Part shown: in pieces, positions 18,412-26,954 of the stretch
Position numbering within the stretch: the first letter of the stretch is position 1
Layout of the letters: each line of letters opens with the position of its first letter
Assembly (NCBI RefSeq): GCF_000423605.1
Contig: NZ_KE384061.1
Coordinates: 30,322 to 94,321 of the forward strand
Direction: 5' to 3'
Length of the DNA stretch: 64,000 bases
From: Saccharospirillum impatiens DSM 12546
GTDB lineage: Bacteria > Pseudomonadota > Gammaproteobacteria > Pseudomonadales > Natronospirillaceae
Position numbers and translations under genes: made by a program
The notes under the pieces: model-generated
Database searches by the model: none
What the model was told of the DNA's origin: nothing
What the model saw: only the letters and a program-made list of their open reading frames with translations

Positions 18412-19521
18412 CTACGCTACTTTTTTTCCAGTTAATTTTCTACATTCCATTAACTCTGAAACATATCGAGCTATAGCCCCGGCAAAAACAGGGGGGACTG
18501 CATTCCCGATTTGCCTCGCCACTTCTATCTTGCTACCGGTAAACTTAAAGTCATCGGGAAAAGACATTAATCGGGCAGCCTCTCTGTGGGTAATAGGACG
18601 ATTCATACATGGATGAAGGTATCTGCCTTTTTCTGGCTTGTAGAATTCTGTACGAATCGTCACGGATGGTCTGTCCCACCATAATCGACCGAATAAGTCC
18701 GTCCCACCAGACTTCTTATTTATCCAGCACATTGGCGTAATATCTGGTCGATTACGCTGTAGGTCAAACCGGTTACCTCCAACTGGGACAGCTTTATATC
18801 TTTCAATACTTTTCGGTGTAGGAGTCCTGCCAAAGTGTAAATCTAAAGGTGGCTTTTTCTCATAACGAATATCCGTACCTACTGGTTCTGGCAAGTCCGC
18901 TATAAACTCTTCTACTGTGAGCCACGGTGGCAACTCGTTCGATGTTCCGGGAGCAGCATGAGTTCGGCGAGGCGGGAATTCTGGTAGCATGCCAAAATCA
19001 AAGCCTCCGGCTTTTACACCGATTGCAATAGTTCTTTTCCTTGTTTGGGGGGCTCCATAATCAGCCATATTCAATACGGCTGGCTCAAGCATTTCAAACC
19101 CCATGCCGCCAGCTCGTTTGCAGATATCTGCAAACTCTGGGCTCTTTAGTAGTCCTGGCACATTTTCCATAACAAAGATATCTGCGCCGGACTGCTCCAC
19201 AATATCCATATAAGGTTCCCACAATGCTCGGCGCGCATCACCAACTCTATTCTTGTTTAATAAACTGAATCCCTGGCAGGGAGGCCCGCCAATAACAATG
19301 TCAGCCTGAGGTACTGTATTAGAATTTAGCCATTGCTCGATGTTCGCATCCAAACAATGCTCTCTATATCCAAAGTTTGCATTGTAAGTATTTACCGCAT
19401 CCTTATTATTGTCGATCGCAAGGATACTATCGAAGTCACCACAGAATCGACTGTCCGTGAAACCAAGCGACATTCCACCAGCACCGCAAAATAGATCTAT
19501 GAGTTGGTATTTTTTCACCAT
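18412..19521 (-). CDS. DNA (cytosine-5) methyltransferase
   Basis: 369 residues with the C5-methylase motifs in order: I DLFCGAGGMSLGF (SAM binding), IV GGPPCQGFS with catalytic Cys82, VI MENVPG, VIII QTRKRTIAIG, IX/X REAARLMSFPDDF and QIGNAVPP. The target-recognition region lies around 230-300. It is the protective partner of the HNH endonuclease and is translated first. An AT-rich leader with a LexA-like box lies upstream. Confidence 0.95.
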   Translation of the reverse strand: MVKKYQLIDLFCGAGGMSLGFTDSRFCGDFDSILAIDNNKDAVNTYNANFGYREHCLDANIEQWLNSNTVPQADIVIGGPPCQGFSLLNKNRVGDARRALWEPYMDIVEQSGADIFVMENVPGLLKSPEFADICKRAGGMGFEMLEPAVLNMADYGAPQTRKRTIAIGVKAGGFDFGMLPEFPPRRTHAAPGTSNELPPWLTVEEFIADLPEPVGTDIRYEKKPPLDLHFGRTPTPKSIERYKAVPVGGNRFDLQRNRPDITPMCWINKKSGGTDLFGRLWWDRPSVTIRTEFYKPEKGRYLHPCMNRPITHREAARLMSFPDDFKFTGSKIEVARQIGNAVPPVFAGAIARYVSELMECRKLTGKKVA

Positions 19522-19570
19522 TTATTGCCTCTGTAAGATATCCAATCTTCTAATGCACATTGCAAATATG

Positions 19571-19586
19571 CTGTTTTTATATACAG
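19571..19586 (-). promoter_or_regulatory. LexA-like (SOS) box upstream of the R-M operon
   Basis: CTGT-N8-ACAG with an all-AT spacer. Read on the minus strand the extended 20-mer agrees with the E. coli LexA consensus at 17 of 20 positions by my count. It starts 50 bp upstream of the methyltransferase ATG and overlaps TATATA/TATAAA -10-like hexamers. The motif is visible; binding is untested, and in such AT-rich DNA a chance match is possible. Confidence 0.5.
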
Positions 19587-19752
19587 TAGTGTATTGATCA
19601 TCTGTAAGCAAGTTGACCTATGATGGTTCTGTCACACAGCACGAAATAATATAGGAATTGTAAGAATACGTCCCTGCCAGCAATTTCTGATACTGAATTG
19701 TTCGGTAATTTTGCAAGTCTTTTGATACTTGCAAAAAGCAATAAAACCCGCA
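19587..19752. other. AT-rich intergenic region between the R-M operon and ubiX
   Basis: No gene is seen. At 19709-19736 the 9-bp inverted repeat TTTTGCAAG / CTTGCAAAA lies after the ubiX stop (minus strand) and may act as its terminator, although the stem is AT-rich. The low GC suggests that the island boundary lies here. Confidence 0.45.
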
Positions 19753-20388
19753 TCAGCTGCCTCCAGTTTCCGCCCCGGCACCCCGATAACCCCAGGGTGG
19801 CAGCAGGCTTTGTGGAATACCGGCGCATTTGAGCACCCGGGCCACAATGAAATCGACCATGTCGGCCACGGTTTCGGGCTGGTGATAGAACCCCGGGCTG
19901 GCGGGCAGGATATGAGCACCGGCTCGTTTGAGCGTCAGCATGTTGGTCAGGTGAATCTCGCTGTAGGGCGTCTCGCGCGGTACCAGTATCAGCTTGCCAC
20001 CCTCTTTGAGCACCACGTCGGCTCCGCGCTCGATCAGATTATCGCACTGACCGGTGGCAATGGCTGCCAACGTCCCGGTTGAACAGGGGCAGACGATCAT
20101 GGTGTCGGGTGCTCCGGAGCCACTGGCGACCGGGCTCATCCAGTCTTCCCGACCGGCGATGATCAGCTCACCGCCGGTGCCCAGCCGTTCCCGTAAATAA
20201 GCCGCCAGTTTTTCATGCTGTGCTGGCCAGGGCGTGCCGGTCTCTACCGCGGCCACCATCAAGGCGGCCTTCGATACCAGCAAATGCACTTCATAATCGG
20301 CGGCCAGCAACACCTGCAGCAGGCGTTCGGCATAGGGCGTGCCCGAAGCACCGGTTATGCCCAGGGTAATGCGTGGTCGCGAAGTCAT
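19753..20388 (-). CDS. ubiX: UbiX flavin prenyltransferase
   Basis: About 211 residues. The motifs ITLGITGASGTPYAERLL (FMN/prenyl binding), MIVCPCSTGTLAAIATG, LVPRETPYSEIHLTNML and PASPGFYHQPETVADMVDF are diagnostic. It makes prenyl-FMN for UbiD decarboxylases in ubiquinone synthesis. Start 20388 is chosen because GAGG lies 8 nt upstream and the conserved fold begins at once; ATGs at 20406 and 20421 give longer versions. The reading frame nearly abuts tesB, so the two are probably co-transcribed. Confidence 0.93.
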   Translation of the reverse strand: MTSRPRITLGITGASGTPYAERLLQVLLAADYEVHLLVSKAALMVAAVETGTPWPAQHEKLAAYLRERLGTGGELIIAGREDWMSPVASGSGAPDTMIVCPCSTGTLAAIATGQCDNLIERGADVVLKEGGKLILVPRETPYSEIHLTNMLTLKRAGAHILPASPGFYHQPETVADMVDFIVARVLKCAGIPQSLLPPWGYRGAGAETGGS

Positions 20389-20398
20389 CGTCGTTGCC

Positions 20399-21271
20399 TC
20401 AGTCATCGGTGTCACCGGCATACCGGATCAGACCTTCCTGCGCGGTACTGGCGACCAGGTTGCCGTCCCGATCGAAAATCTGCCCTCGCACATAACCACG
20501 CGCGCCACTGGCACTGGGGCTGTCGGCGACGTAGAGCAACCAATCGTCGAGCCGGAACGGGCGGTGAAACCAGATGGCGTGATCAAGGCTGGCGATGGTC
20601 AGGCCCGGTTTCATCAGCGAAATGCCGTGAGGCATCAGCGCCGTTTCCAGAAAGCCATAGTCGGTGGTGTAGGCCAGCATCGACTGATGCACCAGGGGGT
20701 CATCCGGCAGGCTGCCGTTGGCGCGAATCCACATATGGCGCTTGGCGATGCCGTGGCGCGGCCGAAACGGGTTTTGCGCCTCAACAATGCGGTATTCGAT
20801 CGGCCGTTCTGCGGTGAACAAATCCCGCACCCGCCCCGGAATTTCATCGGCATGATCCCGATACAGCTTCACCTCCGACTCCAACAGCTCGGGGCCTGGC
20901 ACGTTGGGCATCGAATCCTGATGTTCCAGGCCGGATTCCGGCGCTTGAAACGAGGCCGTCATGGCCAGAATGGGCTTGCCAAACTGACTGGCGATAACGC
21001 GGCGCACGCTGAAAGAGCGGCCGTCGCGGATAATTTCAACTTCGTACTCGATCGGATGATTGGTATCGCCCGGTCTGAGAAAGTAGGAATGCAGTGAGTG
21101 CGGCATGCGGCTATCGAGCGTCTGAATAGCCGCCGACAGTGCCTGGCCAATAACCTGACCGCCAAACACCTTGGGGTACCCCAAATCCTGGGACAAGCCG
21201 CGATAACGCAGCTGACCGATCGGTTCCAACTGCAATAATTCGATTAAGCGCTCAACAACAGCGTTTGCCAT
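20399..21271 (-). CDS. tesB: Acyl-CoA thioesterase II (TesB)
   Basis: About 290 residues with two hot-dog domains. Conserved strings include RVFGGQVIGQAL-like (KVFGGQVIGQAL), HSYFLRPGD, FSVRRVIASQ, LAYTTDYGFLETAL, SLDHAIWFHRPFRLDDWLLY and RGYVRGQIFDRDGNLVASTAQEGLIR. It hydrolyses medium- and long-chain acyl-CoA. An ATG at 21271 is preferred over a GTG at 21286. It lies immediately upstream of ubiX on the same strand. Confidence 0.94.
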   Translation of the reverse strand: MANAVVERLIELLQLEPIGQLRYRGLSQDLGYPKVFGGQVIGQALSAAIQTLDSRMPHSLHSYFLRPGDTNHPIEYEVEIIRDGRSFSVRRVIASQFGKPILAMTASFQAPESGLEHQDSMPNVPGPELLESEVKLYRDHADEIPGRVRDLFTAERPIEYRIVEAQNPFRPRHGIAKRHMWIRANGSLPDDPLVHQSMLAYTTDYGFLETALMPHGISLMKPGLTIASLDHAIWFHRPFRLDDWLLYVADSPSASGARGYVRGQIFDRDGNLVASTAQEGLIRYAGDTDD

Positions 21272-21625
21272 TCGGCATTCCCCCACCCATTAACAACTGG
21301 TATTGCCCAAAGCCGCACATTGTTTCAAAAAACGGCCTTTAAGTCGCGCCAAAAGACTGTCAATATAAGCCTGTACAAAAAACAACCTCGGCTGTGTGTG
21401 ATTATTTTGACGCTTTCGCTCGAAAAACACTGTACGATTTTGAACCAGCGTCACAGTTCTCGACCATTCCGCGGGGTCGCCGTCGAACAGGGATCTTTTA
21501 CCCTATAGTAACCGTATAACCCCGAATCTGACGACAAGGCTCCGCTGGCATTAATCCCAACGTGCCGACAGACAGCTGTAAGCGTAATATGGGTGATACC
21601 GCCTAACCGGCGAAGGAGCAATCGA
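21272..21625. other. Divergent intergenic region tesB / hypothetical gene
   Basis: No gene or RNA is recognised in these 354 bp. It must contain promoters for both neighbours. TTGACG (about 21403) and a TATAGT hexamer (about 21495) are present, but neither pairs with a partner element at good spacing. Confidence 0.3.
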
Positions 21626-22219
21626 ATGACCACCATGGCACAGCAACCTCAGAACAGCGACCTGGAATGGAGCCTGGATTCCATCCAGAGCCGCAACCAG
21701 GCCGTTGATTTTGTGCGCTGCTTTGAAAGCCGCCTGTGTGTCTATGCGCCTTCCGTCGAGCAGTTCTACACCAACTACAGCCTGCACTTTCCAAGCTCCG
21801 AAAACAGCAAGATGGTGGTACTGCCCAACCCTTACGCCTTTCACGACACCTTTCACGGCATTGTGCCCGAGGCAGTGCGCGACACCGGCTTTCACATCGT
21901 GCCCGGTGAGCTGATCGGCAAGACCGGCTTTTACGTCATCGTCAAATACAAAAGCCGGGATGTAAAACCCGTGCCCATTCCGTTCAAGCAGGCGCTGAAG
22001 AAAATGATTCGGACCCGCCATTCGGAAGACCCTTTCCTGCCCATTCTGGTCAAGGGCGACTTGCGTGAGTTCAACGCGAGTATGCCCTGCCTGCACCTGC
22101 ACCGGGTCAAGCTCGCCAACCTGACCCGTCGCTCCGAGTTCGAGAAAACCAGCATCCGCAATGCCATTGTCGACAAAATGACTGAGCTCTACCGCGATGC
22201 GGACTCGTTAACCGATTAA
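21626..22219 (+). CDS. Hypothetical cytoplasmic protein
   Basis: A 197-residue protein that I do not recognise. The start at 21626 has AAGGAG 7 bp upstream. There is no signal peptide or membrane segment. The middle holds a basic stretch (VKPVPIPFKQALKKMIRTRHSEDPFLPI) and the C-terminus an Arg/Lys-rich helix (RVKLANLTRRSEFEKTSIRNAIVDKM), so nucleic-acid or membrane-surface contact is possible. It appears monocistronic. Confidence 0.7.
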   Translation: MTTMAQQPQNSDLEWSLDSIQSRNQAVDFVRCFESRLCVYAPSVEQFYTNYSLHFPSSENSKMVVLPNPYAFHDTFHGIVPEAVRDTGFHIVPGELIGKTGFYVIVKYKSRDVKPVPIPFKQALKKMIRTRHSEDPFLPILVKGDLREFNASMPCLHLHRVKLANLTRRSEFEKTSIRNAIVDKMTELYRDADSLTD

Positions 22220-22345
22220 GTTTCGGGTTCATGGCTTACTAACTTCAAGGTACCTGCCGACAAAGCCCTAAAGGGGGCGAGAGGACTGGAATGTTCAGCC
22301 TCGGGAGCGGATAGCAATGGTTACATTCCTATCATCCCCCAAACG

Positions 22346-22939
22346 TCATGTTAACTCACTCACTATCCTTCTAAACGTCAGACTGATCCTGTCCCCTGCA
22401 TTCGCCCGGGCCGGCAAGCTGTGCTGCCAGTGATGCTGCAGTGCACCACTCATCACCACCAGATCACCCGATTTCAGCGACACGGTCAGTGTTTCTTTAT
22501 GCTGCTCGTTGCGACGCAGGCGAAAATCGCGTGGTGCTCCGAAAGAGAGCGTGGCTACCGTCGGGTTGGCGCCCAGTTCCGTCTCGTTATCGGCGTGCCA
22601 GCCCATGCGGTCGGCGCCGCTTCGATACCAGTTGGCCAGCGCGAAATTAAACCCACAGTCCGCCTGCTTATTCACCGCCTCCAGCAACGCCAACCAGTGC
22701 GCGGGCCAACCGTTCATCACCCGAGTCTGGCCGCTATAGCCGTAGCGAACACCTGCTTCGCCAAGCCAGGCTTCCAGCCTGGGAATTGGATGTTCCTTGC
22801 CAAAGACAGTCACCCGACTCTGCTCCCAGGGCAAATTCCCGACACAATCCTGCAGCCAGGCCTCGGCGTTTGGCCACCAGTTCCGGTACACTTGCAGGCG
22901 TCCCGTTTGATCATTCAGTAAGGTGTCGCAGGTTCTCAT
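22346..22939 (-). CDS. AlkB-family Fe(II)/2-oxoglutarate dioxygenase
   Basis: A 197-residue dioxygenase of the AlkB fold. The iron ligands are His115 and Asp117 (GWHADNE) and His173 (WQHSLP); Arg184 and Arg190 in RISLTFR bind 2-oxoglutarate. NWYRSGADRMGWHAD resembles the ALKBH2/3-like bacterial branch, which repairs alkylated nucleic-acid bases. Its ATG and that of the rightward neighbour share one CATG (22937-22940). Confidence 0.9.
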   Translation of the reverse strand: MRTCDTLLNDQTGRLQVYRNWWPNAEAWLQDCVGNLPWEQSRVTVFGKEHPIPRLEAWLGEAGVRYGYSGQTRVMNGWPAHWLALLEAVNKQADCGFNFALANWYRSGADRMGWHADNETELGANPTVATLSFGAPRDFRLRRNEQHKETLTVSLKSGDLVVMSGALQHHWQHSLPARANAGDRISLTFRRIVSELT

Positions 22940-23264
22940 GTCTACATCCGCAGAAAGTGCCCAACAGTGGCTCTCAGAAAAACAGCCCGGTCTTGAGGAA
23001 GTTCAACAGGTTGTCGCGCGTCTCGAACAGCGCATCAGTCAGCATCAGGGCGAGGAAGAAGCGATACAAGGCTCGGTCGAGGCACTGATACTGCTGCAGG
23101 ACCACATTGAATCGGAAAAAGCCCCCGCCGACCAGCCCCCTGCCGCTTCCGACGTCCAACTCGACAACGGCCAACTCATTCCCGAGGCCGACCCGGTGCG
23201 ACTTGAAGACGATGTCAAACGCCGTGCATTCGAGGCCCTCAAAAACCAATTCAAAGATTTATAG
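22938..23264 (+). CDS. Small acidic helical hypothetical protein
   Basis: 108 residues from the ATG at 22938 (AGG 5 nt upstream); a GTG start at 22923 is an alternative. The first 70 residues are strongly helical and Glu/Gln-rich (VVARLEQRISQHQGEEEAIQG), probably a short coiled coil, followed by an acidic linker. I do not recognise the family. It is divergent from the AlkB-like gene and may share its promoter region. Confidence 0.65.
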   Translation: MSTSAESAQQWLSEKQPGLEEVQQVVARLEQRISQHQGEEEAIQGSVEALILLQDHIESEKAPADQPPAASDVQLDNGQLIPEADPVRLEDDVKRRAFEALKNQFKDL

Positions 23265-23416
23265 ATTCCTCTCACACTGGCCGGAAAACCGTCTAGGCTG
23301 ACAGACATAGCGTTCATCTCATCCGGCGGTTCAGGCTCAGAGTTACCTTACTCAGAGTCACCTTACGCAGCACCCTCTGGGTACCAGGCTCCGTCTGTTG
23401 AGGCACCAGATAACCC

Positions 23417-26311
23417 GTGATTGCAGTTAAGGCTGATAATCAGCCTGGCGAGGTCCTGTTTGTGTCACAGCGGTTTTACATCCCATTGCAGTGGCTGATC
23501 AGCATGGCTATTACGCTGAGCCTTCTGGCGCTCAGCCTGATCCTGGTGACTTTGAGCTATCAAAGTACCCGGGCAACCTTGCTGTCAGCCACAACGTCGG
23601 CTGCTGAGAATGCCTCCGATCTCCTGGATGGCCAGATAGAGCAGTTAATTCAACCGGTCGAGAGCATTGTTGCCCAACTGCAGTTTGACCCCCTGGTCTC
23701 TGCGGTGCGGTTTGAGGACCGACTGAAACGAGTGCCTGCTCTCGCTCAGGTTCTGGCTTCCAATAACGTCATCAGCGCCGTCTACGTGGGTTACCCGGAT
23801 GGCGACTTTCTGTTACTTCGGCCGATCAACAACGAACGTGCCCGCAATGTACTAGACGCCCCCGATGATGCGCATTTTCTGCTGCAAAGCGTAGAGCGTC
23901 AAAACGGGGAAACCCTGGGCCGATGGGCCTGGTTCGATAAACAACTCCGCCTCAAGAGTATTGTCATACGACCCCAGTACGCCTTCGATCCACGTACCCG
24001 CCCCTGGTTCATCGACGCCAGTGCCAGCGACGAGCGTATCCTGACCGACCCCTATGTGTTTTACACCACAGGTGAAATCGGTATCAGCCTGGCCAGTCAG
24101 TCGGCGACCGGTGCCATTTTGGCCGTTGATGCATCCGTGGAAGACCTGTCGTTGCAAGTGAAAACGCTGGCGCCGGTTACGGGCACTCAACTGGCACTGG
24201 TCAGTGAAGGCAATAAAGTGATTGGCTACGAGCACGTCGATCAGATGATTCTGCCAGACATAAACGGCAGTTTGCGCCTGGCAGAGCTGTCCGAATTGAA
24301 CCTGCCGGCACTTACCGACGTCGCCACCAGCTCACAGCCTGCTCGCACCTTATTCCCGGTTTCTATCAACAATCAACCAGGCTTTGGGCTGTGGTCGCCT
24401 TTATCAGCCTTTGCCAATGAGAATCTGCGCGTTCTGATGGCCGTTCCCCAGGCATCGCTATTGGCCGATGCCAAAGCCTTGTTGCGCCAACAGGTTGGGT
24501 TGTCGTTGTTACTGGTCATCGCGTTGCTGCCGATTGGCTGGTGGCTGGGTCGCCGTATTGGCAAGCCACTGCGCAAACTGGCCGACCAGGTTGAGGCCAT
24601 TGGTCGCTTCGAGTTCGAGGCGGATATCGAAGCGGTGCACTCCAACATTCGGGAAGTGCATGACCTTGGCCTGCATACCGAGCGCATGGCAGGCATGATT
24701 ACCAATTTCAGCCGCATCAGCCAAACACTGAACCGCTCGACGGATCTGGACAACATGATCAGCGAGGTCTTGCACGAACTGGCGTCAGCCGTGGGGGCAA
24801 CGGACGCCGTGGTCTATCTGAACAACACCGAGCAAACACGGTTGATACGGGCCGGTCATGTTGGACCCTCTCGAGTGCCGGTCACACTGATGCTTGGCGA
24901 AAACCCAGCGGCAACGGTGAGAGAAACGCTGTCGCGCAAAGACCAGCGATTAACCACCACCCGACTGGTGAACCGAAGCAATCACCCCATTGGCGTGCTG
25001 GCGTTAAATCGGCCTGAACACACGTCCATCACGGATGTCGAGTTCGAACATTTTATGGAGCGTATGGCGGGCTCCGTGGCCATCGCCATAGAAACCCGTC
25101 GGTTGTTCAAGGAACAAAAAGCGCTGTTCGATGGCATTATCCGGCTACTGGCCGATGCCATTGATACCAAGTCACCCTACACCGGTGGCCATTGCGACCG
25201 GGTACCCCAGGTAGCCAGCATTTTACTCAACAAAGTAGAGGCGCAGACTGATGGGCCCTTTGCGGATTTTTCGCTGACGGCCGAAGAGCGCTACGAGTTC
25301 ACCATTGCCGCCTGGCTGCACGACTGCGGCAAGATCACGACCCCCGAACACGTTGTTGACAAGGCCACCAAGCTGGAGTCTCTGTACAACAAGCTGCACG
25401 AAATTCGCATGCGCTTTGAGGTGCTACACCGTGATGCCGAGATCGAGTATCTGGCCGATTTGAACAAAGGCGGCAACCAGCAACAACGGCTCAAAAAACG
25501 GGACCGGCGGCAGGCACAATTACAACAGGACTTTGCCTTCATCGCCCGGCTGAACCTGGGCAGTGAGGCCCGGGTGAGTGATGATGACATTGCCCGGATG
25601 AACCAAATCGGAGATCAAACCTGGTGGCGCCATTTCAGCGACCGCATTGGCATCTCCTTTGATGAGGCCGATCGACTGGCCCGGGAACCGGAACCCCCAC
25701 TGCCCTGCCTGGAATTGCTGCTAGCGAACAAACGCGAACACCGGGAGCCCTGGGGCAGCTATCAGCCGCCCGTCGAGGCGGGCCACCCGAACAATCGCTG
25801 GGGCTTTGACATGACGCTGCCGGAATACGCTGCCAACCACGGTGAGCGCTACAACCTGTCAATCCGGCACGGCACCCTGAACGATGAAGAACGCTTCAAG
25901 ATCAACAACCACATTGTCGAGACCTACCGTATGCTGACTACGCTGCCCTGGCCCCGGCACCTGGCCCGGGTGCCGGACATTGCCGCCAATCACCACGAAC
26001 GCATGGACGGCACGGGCTATCCGCGCAAGCTCGACGGCCACAAGATGTCGGTCTCTGAGCGCATTATGGCCATCGCTGATGTGTTTGAAGCCCTCACCGC
26101 TGCCGACCGGCCATATAAACCGGCCAAAACCCTGTCAGAATCGCTCACGATCATGGTATCGATGGCGTTGAATGGTCACTGCGACCCCCGGTTGCTGAAA
26201 GTGTTTATCGAGACCGGCGCCTACCGCACCTATGCCGTCGGTTTTCTCAAACCCGAACAGTTGGATGAAGTCGATGAAGCGGCTCTGATTCGGCGACTCA
26301 CAACTGCTTAA
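23417..26311 (+). CDS. Membrane HD-GYP cyclic-di-GMP phosphodiesterase with Cache, HAMP and GAF domains
   Basis: 964 residues. Order: cytosolic tail; TM1 (~30-50); periplasmic double-Cache domain (~55-340, with FDPRTRPWFIDA); TM2 (~357-377); HAMP (GKPLRKLADQVEAIG); GAF (~440-570); HD-GYP (from ~580). The HD motif (HDCGK) is near residue 634 and HHERMDGTGYP near 859, so the catalytic signature is complete and the protein should degrade c-di-GMP. The ~225 residues between the motifs are unusually long. It is probably a ligand-sensing regulator of motility versus biofilm. Confidence 0.92.
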   Translation: MIAVKADNQPGEVLFVSQRFYIPLQWLISMAITLSLLALSLILVTLSYQSTRATLLSATTSAAENASDLLDGQIEQLIQPVESIVAQLQFDPLVSAVRFEDRLKRVPALAQVLASNNVISAVYVGYPDGDFLLLRPINNERARNVLDAPDDAHFLLQSVERQNGETLGRWAWFDKQLRLKSIVIRPQYAFDPRTRPWFIDASASDERILTDPYVFYTTGEIGISLASQSATGAILAVDASVEDLSLQVKTLAPVTGTQLALVSEGNKVIGYEHVDQMILPDINGSLRLAELSELNLPALTDVATSSQPARTLFPVSINNQPGFGLWSPLSAFANENLRVLMAVPQASLLADAKALLRQQVGLSLLLVIALLPIGWWLGRRIGKPLRKLADQVEAIGRFEFEADIEAVHSNIREVHDLGLHTERMAGMITNFSRISQTLNRSTDLDNMISEVLHELASAVGATDAVVYLNNTEQTRLIRAGHVGPSRVPVTLMLGENPAATVRETLSRKDQRLTTTRLVNRSNHPIGVLALNRPEHTSITDVEFEHFMERMAGSVAIAIETRRLFKEQKALFDGIIRLLADAIDTKSPYTGGHCDRVPQVASILLNKVEAQTDGPFADFSLTAEERYEFTIAAWLHDCGKITTPEHVVDKATKLESLYNKLHEIRMRFEVLHRDAEIEYLADLNKGGNQQQRLKKRDRRQAQLQQDFAFIARLNLGSEARVSDDDIARMNQIGDQTWWRHFSDRIGISFDEADRLAREPEPPLPCLELLLANKREHREPWGSYQPPVEAGHPNNRWGFDMTLPEYAANHGERYNLSIRHGTLNDEERFKINNHIVETYRMLTTLPWPRHLARVPDIAANHHERMDGTGYPRKLDGHKMSVSERIMAIADVFEALTAADRPYKPAKTLSESLTIMVSMALNGHCDPRLLKVFIETGAYRTYAVGFLKPEQLDEVDEAALIRRLTTA

Positions 26312-26346
26312 GCCGACGGCATACCATGCCACCCTTGTGACTGCTA

Positions 26347-26385
26347 GAATGCCTGCATTCGAATCAGCCACATGAGCAGGCATTC
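26347..26385 (+). promoter_or_regulatory. Hairpin covering the translation start region of the DUF2058 gene
   Basis: A 10-bp inverted repeat, GAATGCCTGC / GCAGGCATTC, ends 3 bp before the ATG at 26389. Its right arm contains the only Shine-Dalgarno-like bases (GCAGG), so folding would hide the ribosome site. It may alternatively act as a terminator of the HD-GYP gene, but no T-tract follows. Confidence 0.45.
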
Positions 26386-26388
26386 ACT

Positions 26389-26934
26389 ATGGCAAAATCA
26401 CTGGCAGACCAGCTTATGAAAGCTGGCCTGGTTGATAAAAACGCGGCCAAAAAAGCCGAACGGGACAAGCGCAAACAAAGCAAACACCAGCACAAGGGCC
26501 CGACCGATGCCGATCTGGAAAAACAGGCACGACTGCAGCGCGAACGCGAAGAAAAAGCAGAGCGCGACCGGGAGCTGAATCGTCAGCGGCAGGAAGCAGA
26601 AGAAGCGAAGGCGATGAAAGCCCAGGCGGCCCAAATGCTGGAACAGAACGCGCTCGGAGTCGATGGCGAGATTCGCTTCAGCTTTACCGATGCCCGCATC
26701 AATAAGATCAAACAACTGTATGTCAGCCAGGAGATTCAAGACCAACTGGCGAAAGGCCGGGTAGCGATCTGTTCGGTCGACGAGCGTTACATCGTCGTGG
26801 CGAAAGCCGTGGCTGAAAAAATCGCGCAGCGTTTTGCCGAAGCCGTGATATTTTTAGCCGAACCGGATGACAGCCAGCCGGATGAAGACGACCCCTATGC
26901 CGACTTTGTCGTCCCCGATGATTTGATGTGGTAG
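26389..26934 (+). CDS. DUF2058 (YaiL-type) protein
   Basis: 181 residues. The opening SLADQLMKAGLVDKNAAKKAERDKRKQ and the highly charged helix up to ~85 are the DUF2058/YaiL signature, followed by a small globular C-terminal domain (IRFSFTDARINKIKQLYVS... GRVAICSVDERYIVVA). The family is described as nucleoprotein- or polynucleotide-associated, with no firm function. The 3' end precedes the M42 gene by 20 bp. Confidence 0.88.
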   Translation: MAKSLADQLMKAGLVDKNAAKKAERDKRKQSKHQHKGPTDADLEKQARLQREREEKAERDRELNRQRQEAEEAKAMKAQAAQMLEQNALGVDGEIRFSFTDARINKIKQLYVSQEIQDQLAKGRVAICSVDERYIVVAKAVAEKIAQRFAEAVIFLAEPDDSQPDEDDPYADFVVPDDLMW

Positions 26935-26954
26935 CCAATCAGGATTCAACCATC

